Positions 8,457 through 16,345 of a stretch of DNA of 37,006 nucleotides are shown here, piece after piece. The stretch lies in NCBI GenBank assembly GCA_012719355.1, contig JAAYAM010000002.1, positions 1 to 37,006 on the forward strand, written 5' to 3'. Numbering within the stretch: position 1 is the first letter of the stretch; each line of letters begins with the position of its first letter. Source of the DNA: Acidobacteriota bacterium (GTDB taxonomy: Bacteria > Acidobacteriota > UBA6911). Made by a program: the position numbers and the translations under genes. The notes under the pieces are model-generated. The model ran no database searches. It was not told where the DNA came from and saw nothing but the letters and a program-made list of their open reading frames with translations.

Positions 8457-8486
8457 TATAATGCGGGCTCGCGAATGAGAATTCGC
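8457..8486 (+). promoter_or_regulatory. Candidate promoter and operator of the plus-strand MOP operon
   Basis: A perfect TATAAT lies at 8457-8462 in an AT-rich stretch, with only a poor -35 (TTCCAC or nearby). It is followed by GCGGGCT. A perfect dyad, GCGAAT-GAGA-ATTCGC, sits at 8471-8486, right at the expected transcription start. The regulator gene at 21715 has TATAAT followed by CGCGGGCT. The GCGA-N8-TCGC core of this dyad recurs at 21612-21627. An operator role is inference. Confidence 0.45.
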
Positions 8487-8605
8487 CACTGGATCTGCAG
8501 GACAAAAGCACGCTGTGAATTCCACCAGGAACAATCCGGTTGTGCGGCAAGGCATCAACTCGGCCCGGCGCGTGGGAGCCTGCGGAGATCAAAAAGGGGA
8601 AGAAG

Positions 8606-11293
8606 ATGCAAAAGGTAACACTTACGATAAACGGTGTTCGACGGGAGGTCCTGGCGAATCCCGACATGGTCCTGATCGATCTGCTGCGAAAGAACCTGCA
8701 TCTGAAAGGTACGAAGCAGTCCTGTGATCGAAAGGGACAATGCGGCGCCTGTACAGTCATCGTCAACGGGAAAGCGGTCCTTTCCTGTATTACCAAAGTG
8801 GTCAAGTTGGAAGGTGCGGAGGTCATCAGCGTTGAAGGACTCGGGACGCCGCTCAATCCACATCTGATTCAGGAAGCGTTTGTGCTTTCGGGGGCGATTC
8901 AGTGTGGATACTGCACACCGGGTATGATTATGGCCGCAAAAGGGATCCTGGACAAAGACCCCGATCCCAGCGAAGCGACCATCAAGAAGGCGCTGGCTCA
9001 CAATCTTTGCCGCTGCACAGGCTACAAGAAGATCATCGAGGCGGTTCAGCTCGCAGGAAAATTCATCCGCAAGGAAACCACTCCGGAAGAGGTTCGGAGC
9101 GCGCTGGGTCCCGCAATGGTGGGTGTATCCCACGTCAGGCCGACCTCAATGATCAAGGCGTGCGGGGTGGCGGAGTTTGGCGCAGATATTGAGCTTCCTT
9201 CCAACACACTCGAAGTGGCAGTCGTCCGCAGCACCGAATACCACGCGAACATTAAATCGGTGGATACGTCAGTCGCCGAGAAGATGCCGGGTGTTGCCGG
9301 CGTTGTGCGGGCCAGTGACATCAAGGGCACGAATCGAATCCGACAGGTTCATCCGGACCAGCCCGTGCTCTGCGAAGACAGGGTTCGGATACTCGGGGAT
9401 CCGATTGTGATCGTCGCGGCGGATACAAAAGAACAGGCAGACGCGGCTGCAGCAGCGGTGAGAGTGGAATATGAGGCATTGCCGGCCGTGTTTGAACCTG
9501 AAGAGGCGCTGGCGCCGGGAGCTCCGGTAATCCATGCTCACGCTCCGGATAACGTCTGCTGCAAGCAGCCAATCATCAAAGGCGATGCCCGAAAGGCACT
9601 GGCAGAGGCCACGGCTGTTGTAGAAGCCGAGTTCTCGACCCAGACCAATCATCAGGCCCCGCTGGAACCGGAGGTTTCGGTTGCCTACTTCGAAGGCGAA
9701 GGGGAAGCGGAGGAACTGGTCGTGGTCGGCCGCAGCATCAATATCCACTTCCATCTGAACCAGCTGAAGGAAGCGTTGGGATACCCGAAGATGCGGTACA
9801 GAGAACCGTTCTCCGGCGGCCAGTTCGGAATCAAGACCTGGATTACGTCCGAAGCAATTGCTGCAGCGGCGGCAATCCACTTCAAACGCCCTATCCGGTA
9901 CGTCCCGAGCATGGAAGAATCCATCCTCATCTGCAACAAGCGGCATGCTTACAAGATCAAGACAAAGCTGGCGGCAGACGCGGAAGGGCATATGACTGCG
10001 ATGTTCTGTGACTGGCTCATGAACAAGGGCGCCTATACACTGAATGGTCCTGTTCTCCTCGGCCGCTCCATCATGATGTTGCAGGGCTCCTACCATATCC
10101 CGAATCTCGAGGTCATGGGACGCTCCGTCTATACAAACAATGCCTACACCGGTTCGGCCCGGGGCGCAGGCCCACCGCAGACGACGTTTGCCACGGAATG
10201 CGCCGTCGACATGCTGGCGGAAAGAATGAACATCGATCCGCTGGAGTTCCGCCGTATGAACTCGCTTAAGCCCGGCCAGACCAAATCGACGGGAATGGCT
10301 GTGAAGGAATGGTCCTTCGTTGAAGTCTGTGATGCCATCAAGCCGGCTTACGAGAAGGCGAAGAAGGCGGCACAGGAATTCAATGCCAAAGGCGGCCATC
10401 TCAAGCGTGGAGTCGGCATTGCCGCCCATTCATTCGGCGTCGGCGGTGCGGGAGACTCGGCAAAGCTATCCATCGAACTTGATCCGGATGACGGCATTAC
10501 CATCTACGCTGCAGTCGCCGACCCGGGCGAAGGAAACGATGCGATGCTGGTCCAGATAGCGGCACATCGGCTGGGACTCCCCCTGGATAAAGTACGCCTG
10601 TACACCCGCGACACGGACAAAACCGTGCTGATGGGACCTGCGGCAGGCAGCCGGATGACGTTCATGGCTGGGAATACGCTGCTCAACGCCATCGAGAGTC
10701 TGGAAGCTGCCGCGAAAGAGGCAGGCGGCAGGACCTATGAAGCGCTGACCAAAGCCGGAAAACCGACACGATTCGAAGGCTTCCACAAGAATCAGGCGCC
10801 CGCCGGCCTCGACCCGAAAACCGGCCAGGGGAATGCGCAGGTTTCGGAATGTCACAACATCCAAATGGCAGAGGTGGAAGTCGACACCAAAACCGGCGCA
10901 ACCAGGGTCCTCAAGATGACTGTTGCAGTCGACGGAGGGACGATCATCAATCCTCATGCTTTCGAAGGACAGCTTGAAGGCGGAATGGATCAGGGAGTCG
11001 GGTATGCACTCCGTGAAGAGTACCAGCTCGGCAAACAGAAGGATTACGTCTCCTTCAAGTTCCCCACCGTCCGGGATGGATTCGAAGTCGAGATCATCCC
11101 GCTTCAGACGCCTCGATACAATGGGCCCCTGGGAGCCACAGGAGTTGGTGAGATGACCATGGTCTCAACTGCACCTGCAGTGATCAATGCCATCTACAAT
11201 GCCTGCGGCGCCAGGGTTTTCAACCTGCCGGCAACTCCGGCGAAGGTAAAGGCGGCCCTGCCGAAAAGCCAGGACGCAACCGCAGCAAACTGA
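8606..11293 (+). CDS. MOP-type molybdenum hydroxylase A (aldehyde oxidoreductase-like, fused FeS and Moco domains)
   Basis: 895 residues, close to the 907 of Desulfovibrio gigas MOP. The ATG at 8606 follows AAGGGGAAGAAG. Residues 1-75 are a plant-type [2Fe-2S] domain with C40, C46, C49 and C61. Residues 76-150 are the second [2Fe-2S] domain with C100, C103, C135 and C137. The Moco part follows (from about 165), with GGQFGIKT, SARGAGPPQ and the active-site loop GATGVGE carrying catalytic Glu849. There is no FAD domain, as in MOP. Such enzymes hydroxylate aldehydes or N-heterocycles using water and pass electrons to a separate acceptor. The first cluster shows C-x5-C instead of the usual C-x4-C. 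A hairpin region follows the stop, then a cysteine desulfurase. The substrate is unknown. Confidence 0.9.
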   Translation: MQKVTLTINGVRREVLANPDMVLIDLLRKNLHLKGTKQSCDRKGQCGACTVIVNGKAVLSCITKVVKLEGAEVISVEGLGTPLNPHLIQEAFVLSGAIQCGYCTPGMIMAAKGILDKDPDPSEATIKKALAHNLCRCTGYKKIIEAVQLAGKFIRKETTPEEVRSALGPAMVGVSHVRPTSMIKACGVAEFGADIELPSNTLEVAVVRSTEYHANIKSVDTSVAEKMPGVAGVVRASDIKGTNRIRQVHPDQPVLCEDRVRILGDPIVIVAADTKEQADAAAAAVRVEYEALPAVFEPEEALAPGAPVIHAHAPDNVCCKQPIIKGDARKALAEATAVVEAEFSTQTNHQAPLEPEVSVAYFEGEGEAEELVVVGRSINIHFHLNQLKEALGYPKMRYREPFSGGQFGIKTWITSEAIAAAAAIHFKRPIRYVPSMEESILICNKRHAYKIKTKLAADAEGHMTAMFCDWLMNKGAYTLNGPVLLGRSIMMLQGSYHIPNLEVMGRSVYTNNAYTGSARGAGPPQTTFATECAVDMLAERMNIDPLEFRRMNSLKPGQTKSTGMAVKEWSFVEVCDAIKPAYEKAKKAAQEFNAKGGHLKRGVGIAAHSFGVGGAGDSAKLSIELDPDDGITIYAAVADPGEGNDAMLVQIAAHRLGLPLDKVRLYTRDTDKTVLMGPAAGSRMTFMAGNTLLNAIESLEAAAKEAGGRTYEALTKAGKPTRFEGFHKNQAPAGLDPKTGQGNAQVSECHNIQMAEVEVDTKTGATRVLKMTVAVDGGTIINPHAFEGQLEGGMDQGVGYALREEYQLGKQKDYVSFKFPTVRDGFEVEIIPLQTPRYNGPLGATGVGEMTMVSTAPAVINAIYNACGARVFNLPATPAKVKAALPKSQDATAAN

Positions 11294-11337
11294 TCCTCAT
11301 GGGGATCAAGCCTTCGAAATTCGAAAGTTTGATCCCC
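11291..11337 (+). promoter_or_regulatory. Two mutually exclusive stem-loops after MOP A
   Basis: GGGGATCAA (11301-11309) pairs perfectly with TTGATCCCC (11329-11337), and the loop between can pair further. TGATCC (11291-11296, containing the MOP stop codon) can instead pair with GGATCA (11303-11308). Only one of the two can form. No T-run follows, so it is not a plain intrinsic terminator. RNA processing or attenuation before the desulfurase gene is inferred. Confidence 0.5.
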
Positions 11338-11353
11338 TTCGGGGGTTTCCGCC

Positions 11354-12688
11354 ATGAAATTGATTACGACCGTACCTACGATGGAATCCTGCAGGGCTCA
11401 CTTTCCCGCTTTGAGCACGGAACGTAACAGCAAACCTCCCGTCTATCTCGACAACGCCTGCACCACACTTGCTCCCCGGCAGGTCATCGATTCCATCAAT
11501 GAATACTATTTATCCTATCCGGCATGCGGGGGTAGGAGAAGCCATCATTGGTTCGCCAATGAAGTCAGAGACCGCATCGAAGGAAACGATGCCAGACGCA
11601 TCAAAGGCTCGCGGCGGCTGATTGCGGAATTCATCAATGCGTCGTCTCCCGAGGAAATTATCTTCACATCAAACACGACGCACGCCATCAATCTGGTGGC
11701 GCTCGGCTTTAATTTTCATCCGGCAGACGTGGTGCTGGTGAGCGACAGAGAACACAATTCGAACCTCATTCCGTGGCTCAGGCTGCAGGAAAACGGACAG
11801 ATCAGAGTGGATACAACGGCTGCGAACTCCGACAGCGGATTTGATCTCGACGTCTTCGAACAGAGACTGCGCGCCGGCAGAGTCAGGATGGTGAGCCTGG
11901 CTTACAGTTCCAATCTAACCGGGCAGACGCTGCCCGCCCGTGAAATCATAGAAATCGCGCATCGATATGGAGCGCGCGTGCTGCTCGACGGCGCCCAGAC
12001 CATTCCACACCAGGCTGTCGACGTCCAGGAACTGGATGCGGATTTTCTCGCTTTCTCTTTGCACAAAATGTGCGGCCCGCGCGGCGTGGGCGTTCTGTAT
12101 GCCAGGCGGGAACTCCTGATCGGGAAAGGAAGCGATCGTCTGACTCCGGTTGTCCTGGGCGGAGGGACGGTGGCCGATTCATCATATGACTCATTCAGCC
12201 TTCTGGACGCACCCGAAAGCTTCGAGTCGGGGATCCAGAATTATCCCGGCCAGATTGCGGCCGGAGCCGCGATAGAGTATCTATCGAATCTGGGTATGGC
12301 CCAAATCGCTGCACACGAACTTACCCTGAACAGGTATCTGACTGATGAACTGATGAAGCGCTACGGTGATCTCGGATGGTTCAGAATCATCGGTCCGCAG
12401 GATGCGGCAGCGCGAGGTGGAATTCTTTCCTTCGAAGTGAGGCGTCCCAATGCCGTCGGAATTGCCGACGAACTGGATCGAAAGAGCAACATCATGATAC
12501 GGGACGGAGTTTTCTGCGTGCACTCGTACTTCAACGCACGGTACGGACAGGGCTGGATGAGGCCGAAATCTCATAAAGACCACAGGATGATCTACCGCGT
12601 TTCCCTCTATTTTTACAACACGCTCGAGGAATGCCGTGCATTCCTGCTGGCGCTCGACGAAGTGTTCAAGGAACGCTGTTACATATAG
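11354..12688 (+). CDS. Cysteine desulfurase-like PLP enzyme, SufS/CsdA class
   Basis: 444 residues. Marks of class II cysteine desulfurases are YLDNACTTLAP near residue 31, TSNTTHAINLVA, the LLDGAQTIPH motif with the PLP-ring Asp, FSLHKMCGPRG with the PLP-binding Lys238, and RDGVFCVHSY with the presumed persulfide Cys388. The enzyme would take sulfur from cysteine (or selenium from selenocysteine) and hold it as a persulfide. It lies 60 bases after MOP A and just before an IscU/NifU-like gene. The sulfur may therefore go to the terminal sulfido ligand of the Mo cofactor or to the [2Fe-2S] clusters; both are inference. The start has only a GGGGG element 8-12 bases upstream. Confidence 0.85.
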   Translation: MKLITTVPTMESCRAHFPALSTERNSKPPVYLDNACTTLAPRQVIDSINEYYLSYPACGGRRSHHWFANEVRDRIEGNDARRIKGSRRLIAEFINASSPEEIIFTSNTTHAINLVALGFNFHPADVVLVSDREHNSNLIPWLRLQENGQIRVDTTAANSDSGFDLDVFEQRLRAGRVRMVSLAYSSNLTGQTLPAREIIEIAHRYGARVLLDGAQTIPHQAVDVQELDADFLAFSLHKMCGPRGVGVLYARRELLIGKGSDRLTPVVLGGGTVADSSYDSFSLLDAPESFESGIQNYPGQIAAGAAIEYLSNLGMAQIAAHELTLNRYLTDELMKRYGDLGWFRIIGPQDAAARGGILSFEVRRPNAVGIADELDRKSNIMIRDGVFCVHSYFNARYGQGWMRPKSHKDHRMIYRVSLYFYNTLEECRAFLLALDEVFKERCYI

Positions 12689-12701
12689 GATTCAGCTTGT
12701 T

Positions 12702-13130
12702 GTGGAAGAAGCGATAATACGGCACTATCGCCGCCTGCTTAAGACCGATTTTGAGAACTCCGGCGCAATTGAGAACCCGTCCATCTTTGTGGAGGCGGTC
12801 GGCGAGAAGATGATTCATTGCGGCAACACCGGCAATTACATGCATCTCTATATCGTCGTGGAAGAAGACCGAATCGAGAACATCAGATACGTCTGCTCGT
12901 GCGAGCCGACTGCCAATGTTGCAGTGGAGGCTTTATGCGCGCTCGTAAGAGGAAAGAGTCTGGATGAAGCCGCCGCGCTGCCGGAAGAGACTGTCTACAG
13001 CTTCATAGGGTGCCGCGGAGATGAACTTAAGGTGAAAGTTCGCGGTTTGCTCGAAATGCTCAATGAAGGTATCACGGGCTACCGCAGGCGCCGGTACTCA
13101 TCAGGGAATGCGGCCTCAGTTCAGTGGTGA
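12702..13130 (+). CDS. IscU/NifU-N-like Fe-S scaffold or sulfur carrier
   Basis: About 142 residues from a GTG at 12702, chosen because VEEAIIRHYRRLL aligns with the normal beginning of IscU/NifU proteins. An ATG at 12636 would overlap the desulfurase by 53 bases. Three Cys sites match the scaffold ligands: C40 in HCGNTG, C65/C67 in YVCSCEPTANVA, and C104 in IGCRGDELK. LVRGKSLDEAAAL matches the GKSLDEA helix of IscU. The Asp of the CGD motif is replaced by Asn42. The pairing with a desulfurase suggests Fe-S or sulfur delivery to MOP A. Its last 15 bases overlap the convergent ligase gene. Confidence 0.75.
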   Translation: MEEAIIRHYRRLLKTDFENSGAIENPSIFVEAVGEKMIHCGNTGNYMHLYIVVEEDRIENIRYVCSCEPTANVAVEALCALVRGKSLDEAAALPEETVYSFIGCRGDELKVKVRGLLEMLNEGITGYRRRRYSSGNAASVQW

Positions 13131-14453
13131 TGAACCTGCGCGGCGCGATACTGTAATAGAGCGTTTTGCTGTTCCTGTCGTAAACGCGGGATCTCCGCTG
13201 CGTACCTCAATCCGCAACCGGCCCTGACGCACAAGATCCCCGAGATGGGGCTGCCTGCAGAGCTGTGAAATCACCGGATCCGCATCGAACTTCTCCCCGA
13301 CTGGAGTGGCAGTCAGGATAAGGGAATCGCATCCTTCCCCCCTGTGCAGTTCCGCTCTGTATGCAGCGATTGAGGGGTTGCGAAACAGGATCTCGTCAAG
13401 CCGTGTGATCGAAAGCGTGGATCCGTCCCAGAGCCGTACCGGTTCCTCGAGCCTCCCCGAAACACGTTCCATCCTTCTCAGCACCGATCCGCAGCGGCAG
13501 GGTCCCGGGAGGAACCGGGAAACGTCTCCGGTCCTGTATCTGATCAACGGCATTCCCTTCCGGGTCAGCGTCGAAAACACGACTTCCCCATACTCTCCAT
13601 CCTTTACCTGCCGTCCGGCCGGGTCAACGATCTCAAACAGGAGATCGGCTTCACGCAGATGATAGCCTTCGCGGGCGCTGCACTCGACTGCTCCGCCAAG
13701 TCCCATCTCGGTCATACCGTAATGGTTGTACACCCGGCATCCCCAGGCGACGCCTAGTGATTCAACGACCGCCTCCGGAACGTAGTCGGTGGTAAGCAGA
13801 ACACTCCTGAGCTTGATTCGCTTCCGCACGTATCGGGAAAGAGCCAGCAGCTGAGAGGGAATCCCGACTGCGCAGTCCGGCGCTACATTCGACAGTGTCT
13901 TCATCGCCCGTGGGTAGTCGCTGATCGGGCCGAATACGATACCTTCACAATCGAAGCGGCGCAACGCCTTCGTGAGAAGATCACCGACGCTTCCCTCGGT
14001 TCTGCCCGGCAGAAAAATCAATACGCGATCGCAAGGACGCGCCAGCGTCATCATTCCATGGTGGAAAAAATCGATTATCAGTTCCTGATCCTCAGGAGTG
14101 AAAGCAACCCGCTTGGGTTTTCCGGTGGTTCCCGAGCTCGACAGTGTCACGATTCTCGAGACGTCGCATGGCGCAACACAGAACAGATCGCGGGGCCGGT
14201 CAGCGAGAATGCCGGATCCAATCAACGGGAGTTTTGCCAGATCTCCAATGCCCTGGATGGCTTCGGGATCCATGCCGCGTAGATGCTCTCGATAGAAGCG
14301 GCTGTGAGCTTTGACGTACCCGATGGTCTCCCTCAGCCTGGCAATCTGGTACCTTTGGACCAGCGATGGAAGGGGCCGCCCGGTAATCCGCAGTCTCTGA
14401 GACATCCAGTTTTCGAGCGGCGTAATTTCCACTGGATCACACTTCGTATTCAC
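13116..14453 (-). CDS. PaaK-like AMP-forming ligase (DVU_1553-type)
   Basis: 445 residues. The adenylation fold is clear: the phosphate loop SSSGTTGKPKRVAF near residue 105, YNHYGMTEMGLGG near 245, GEYGEVVFSTL, and MPLIRYRTGDVSRF near 310. The N-terminus (LRETIGYVKAHSRFYREHL) is that of phenylacetate-CoA ligases. The next Cys-rich segment, GPCRCGSVLRRMERVSGR, also fits PaaK. The C-terminus has GTAKRS where the second catalytic Lys is expected. It should activate a carboxylate as acyl-AMP, perhaps to CoA thioester. Its start overlaps the end of the C_GCAxxG_C_C gene by 17 bases. I recall a family of such ligases next to Desulfovibrio MOP genes. It could process the acid made by the aldehyde oxidoreductase or make a cofactor precursor. 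Confidence 0.8.
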   Translation of the reverse strand: MNTKCDPVEITPLENWMSQRLRITGRPLPSLVQRYQIARLRETIGYVKAHSRFYREHLRGMDPEAIQGIGDLAKLPLIGSGILADRPRDLFCVAPCDVSRIVTLSSSGTTGKPKRVAFTPEDQELIIDFFHHGMMTLARPCDRVLIFLPGRTEGSVGDLLTKALRRFDCEGIVFGPISDYPRAMKTLSNVAPDCAVGIPSQLLALSRYVRKRIKLRSVLLTTDYVPEAVVESLGVAWGCRVYNHYGMTEMGLGGAVECSAREGYHLREADLLFEIVDPAGRQVKDGEYGEVVFSTLTRKGMPLIRYRTGDVSRFLPGPCRCGSVLRRMERVSGRLEEPVRLWDGSTLSITRLDEILFRNPSIAAYRAELHRGEGCDSLILTATPVGEKFDADPVISQLCRQPHLGDLVRQGRLRIEVRSGDPAFTTGTAKRSITVSRRAGSSPLN

Positions 14454-14838
14454 ACTCGCGAAGAAGCTCCCGGCATTTCTGAAAAGTTTCCACCATTATC
14501 ACCGGACAGCGTTCCACCCGGTTGACCTCGTTGCCGTCAATAATCTTTTCGCAATCGACACCGCCATAGCGGGACGTCCAGGTCTCGCTGAACCATCGCA
14601 CGAGTTGCGGAATCATGAATCTCCCTCTTTCCTTGTCATAGAGGGAGAGGAGGCAGGCGGCCCCTGTCAGGGCTCCACAGCACAGTCCGGAGTAGAGTCC
14701 TCCACACAATCCGGCCACGGCGTCGAGCAATTCGGGATTGTCGTCATCCTGAGCGTCAAGTCCCATTTTCACCATGATCTGACTGCAGCAGTATCCTTCC
14801 GCTCCAAGTCTTCGAATCTCTCTGGCAATGTCGTTCAT
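14437..14838 (-). CDS. C_GCAxxG_C_C family redox protein (DVU_1555-type)
   Basis: 133 residues from the ATG at 14838, which follows AGGGGTGAG and sits five bases after the radical SAM stop; an earlier start lies 13 codons upstream. Family motifs are GYCCSQ (C17, C18), GLCGGLYSGLCCGALTGAAC (C45, C53, C54, C62), then VDCEKI and CPVIMVETFQKC near the end. Members are small helical Cys-rich proteins thought to bind a metal or Fe-S centre or act as thiol redox partners. No reaction is established. Its tight position inside the MOP B operon points to a role in maturation or electron transfer there. Confidence 0.85.
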   Translation of the reverse strand: MNDIAREIRRLGAEGYCCSQIMVKMGLDAQDDDNPELLDAVAGLCGGLYSGLCCGALTGAACLLSLYDKERGRFMIPQLVRWFSETWTSRYGGVDCEKIIDGNEVNRVERCPVIMVETFQKCRELLRECEYEV

Positions 14839-14843
14839 CTCAC

Positions 14844-16151
14844 TCACCCCTGGCTGGGAGTCAGATATCTCGCACAAAACGGTATCAGGTTGCCGTTGTC
14901 AAAGACGTGCAGGCTGCACCTGCGCAGACGCTCGATGTCGAGTGTGTACGCATCCTGGAAAGCCATCGCGGTGATCGTGAACCCATGCGATTTGATCCTG
15001 GCCAGGAATGTGTCCATCTCCGTGTAGTCTTCGCCGCAGCACGATTCTTCACACGCCGTAGTCGTGCGCTTCCAGCGGCGTGCGACAAAATTCCGGTTCT
15101 TGAGGTGAGAGTCCTCAGCCTGACAGCATGAGCTCCCGGTTTTCGATGTGAGAGGCAGAATAGAATCGGGCAGGATGACGAAGTCGCCATGAAATCCGCA
15201 GCGTGGATGATCGCACCCGGACGGGACCAGGTCAGCGATCCTGATTTTTCCGGATGTCTGTTCTTCTATTGCGCTGAGCACCTCAGGAAGTGTGACGCGT
15301 TTCGAATCCCGCGGAGGCTGGGGATAGCGGCCGAAATAACTGACCGGCTGAAAATGAACGCCCCTGACGGCCGGGGATTTCGAAAGCGCAAAATCGAGTA
15401 TGGCTCCGATATGCTGATCGTTCACTCCAGGCACGATCGTCGGAACCAGCGTCACCCCGAGAAGTTCCGCAGCACACGCATCGATTGCCGCCAACTTCTC
15501 AGCTTTCAGCGGCCTGCCTCGCAGACTCTCGTAGATTCGGTCATCAAGTCCATCGAACTGCATGAACACGAAGGACAGTCCAGCTTCCGCAAGGGCCTTC
15601 ACGAACCCCCGGTCCTTTCCCAACCTGACACCGTTGGAATTCAGCTGTATGTTCTCGCAGCCTGCGTCCCTCGCGGCCGCGACTATCTCGGGCAAGTCGT
15701 TTCTCACGGTCGGCTCGCCGCCGGAAAGCTGGACAAAGGTGTTTCCGTTCTCAACCAGCGCACGGAACGATGCCGAGAGCTGCGCCACGGAAGGATCAGT
15801 TGAACCGTCTCCACTTTGGGCAAAGCAGTAGCCGCATTTGAGATCACACCGTTGCGTCACTTCAACCACGACGCAACACGTCTTCTGCAGATGACCTGCG
15901 CATAATCCGCAGCCGCTGGGACAATCCGGCTGTTCTTCCGCCGGTTCATCCGGCGGCATGTAGTTGCCCCAATCCTCGAGACGGGGGTTCTCCCCCCGCC
16001 AGACCACAGTCGAGAAGCGACCATGGTCGCTGCACTCCTTTTCAAGAAAATACGTAAGGCCGCGTCTTACGACTGCAGCCGGAAGTCTCTTCAGGCAGAC
16101 GGGGCATACACTGGATGTGTTTGCTGATTCCTTGTGTGAACTGACGGTCAT
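14844..16151 (-). CDS. Radical SAM enzyme, Tes/TrsS-like
   Basis: 435 residues. The N-terminal zinc-ribbon-like part has CPVC (C16, C19), C40-x2-H43 and CPSGCGLCAGH (C77-C84). The radical SAM core follows with CDLKCGYC (C102, C106, C109 binding the [4Fe-4S] cluster), LSGGEPT, and MQFDGLDD. The C-terminal third is Cys-rich: SGCDHPRCGFHG, SCCQ, CEESCCGED, then LERLRRCSLHV and LIPFCARYL. This architecture matches the MJ0619/tetraether synthase-like group, and especially a family I know as TrsS, often found as a selenoprotein near Mo hydroxylase genes. Here all such positions read as Cys and no in-frame TGA occurs. The product is unknown; alkylation or sulfur chemistry on a cofactor is inference. 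It overlaps the upstream gene by ATGA. Confidence 0.85.
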   Translation of the reverse strand: MTVSSHKESANTSSVCPVCLKRLPAAVVRRGLTYFLEKECSDHGRFSTVVWRGENPRLEDWGNYMPPDEPAEEQPDCPSGCGLCAGHLQKTCCVVVEVTQRCDLKCGYCFAQSGDGSTDPSVAQLSASFRALVENGNTFVQLSGGEPTVRNDLPEIVAAARDAGCENIQLNSNGVRLGKDRGFVKALAEAGLSFVFMQFDGLDDRIYESLRGRPLKAEKLAAIDACAAELLGVTLVPTIVPGVNDQHIGAILDFALSKSPAVRGVHFQPVSYFGRYPQPPRDSKRVTLPEVLSAIEEQTSGKIRIADLVPSGCDHPRCGFHGDFVILPDSILPLTSKTGSSCCQAEDSHLKNRNFVARRWKRTTTACEESCCGEDYTEMDTFLARIKSHGFTITAMAFQDAYTLDIERLRRCSLHVFDNGNLIPFCARYLTPSQG

Positions 16152-16345
16152 TTGTCCTCTAATTGCTCCTCGACTTCGGCCATCTTCCCTTCCGCCAGTT
16201 CTTCAGGGATGAAGACCTTTCCACATTTGGGACAGGTCGGCACTTCGTGCGCAACGGTATGCCCCAGGTAGGAAAATACCGTCTTTTTCATAACGAGCGT
16301 TTCATTGCATTTTCCGCATTTCCACGTTCTCTTTTCACCATTCAC
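16148..16345 (-). CDS. Small zinc-ribbon redox protein (DVU_1557-type)
   Basis: 65 residues from a GTG at 16345. The GTGA overlap with the upstream stop supports this start and translational coupling. Two CxxC pairs (C10/C13 and C38/C41) with HTVAHEVPTCPKCGKVF between and after them make a rubredoxin-like or zinc-ribbon knuckle. The C-terminus is acidic and helical (EELAEGKMAEVEEQLEDK). Proteins of this type occur between the dicluster oxidoreductase and radical SAM genes in Desulfovibrio MOP clusters. It may bind zinc or one iron; electron transfer or a scaffold role are both possible. Confidence 0.8.
   Translation of the reverse strand: MNGEKRTWKCGKCNETLVMKKTVFSYLGHTVAHEVPTCPKCGKVFIPEELAEGKMAEVEEQLEDK

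Noticed and set aside
9269-10429. Minus-strand open frame of 386 codons inside MOP A
   Set aside because: Shadow frame of a gene with clear motifs throughout; no ribosome site or domain.
11291-11337. TGA at the end of MOP A plus hairpin read as a selenocysteine codon with SECIS
   Set aside because: MOP A is already full length at the TGA, the active-site Glu is 46 residues before it, and the frame beyond closes after a dozen unrelated codons.
14844-16151. Selenocysteine in the radical SAM enzyme
   Set aside because: The frame is complete without any internal TGA; positions expected for Sec in relatives read as Cys.
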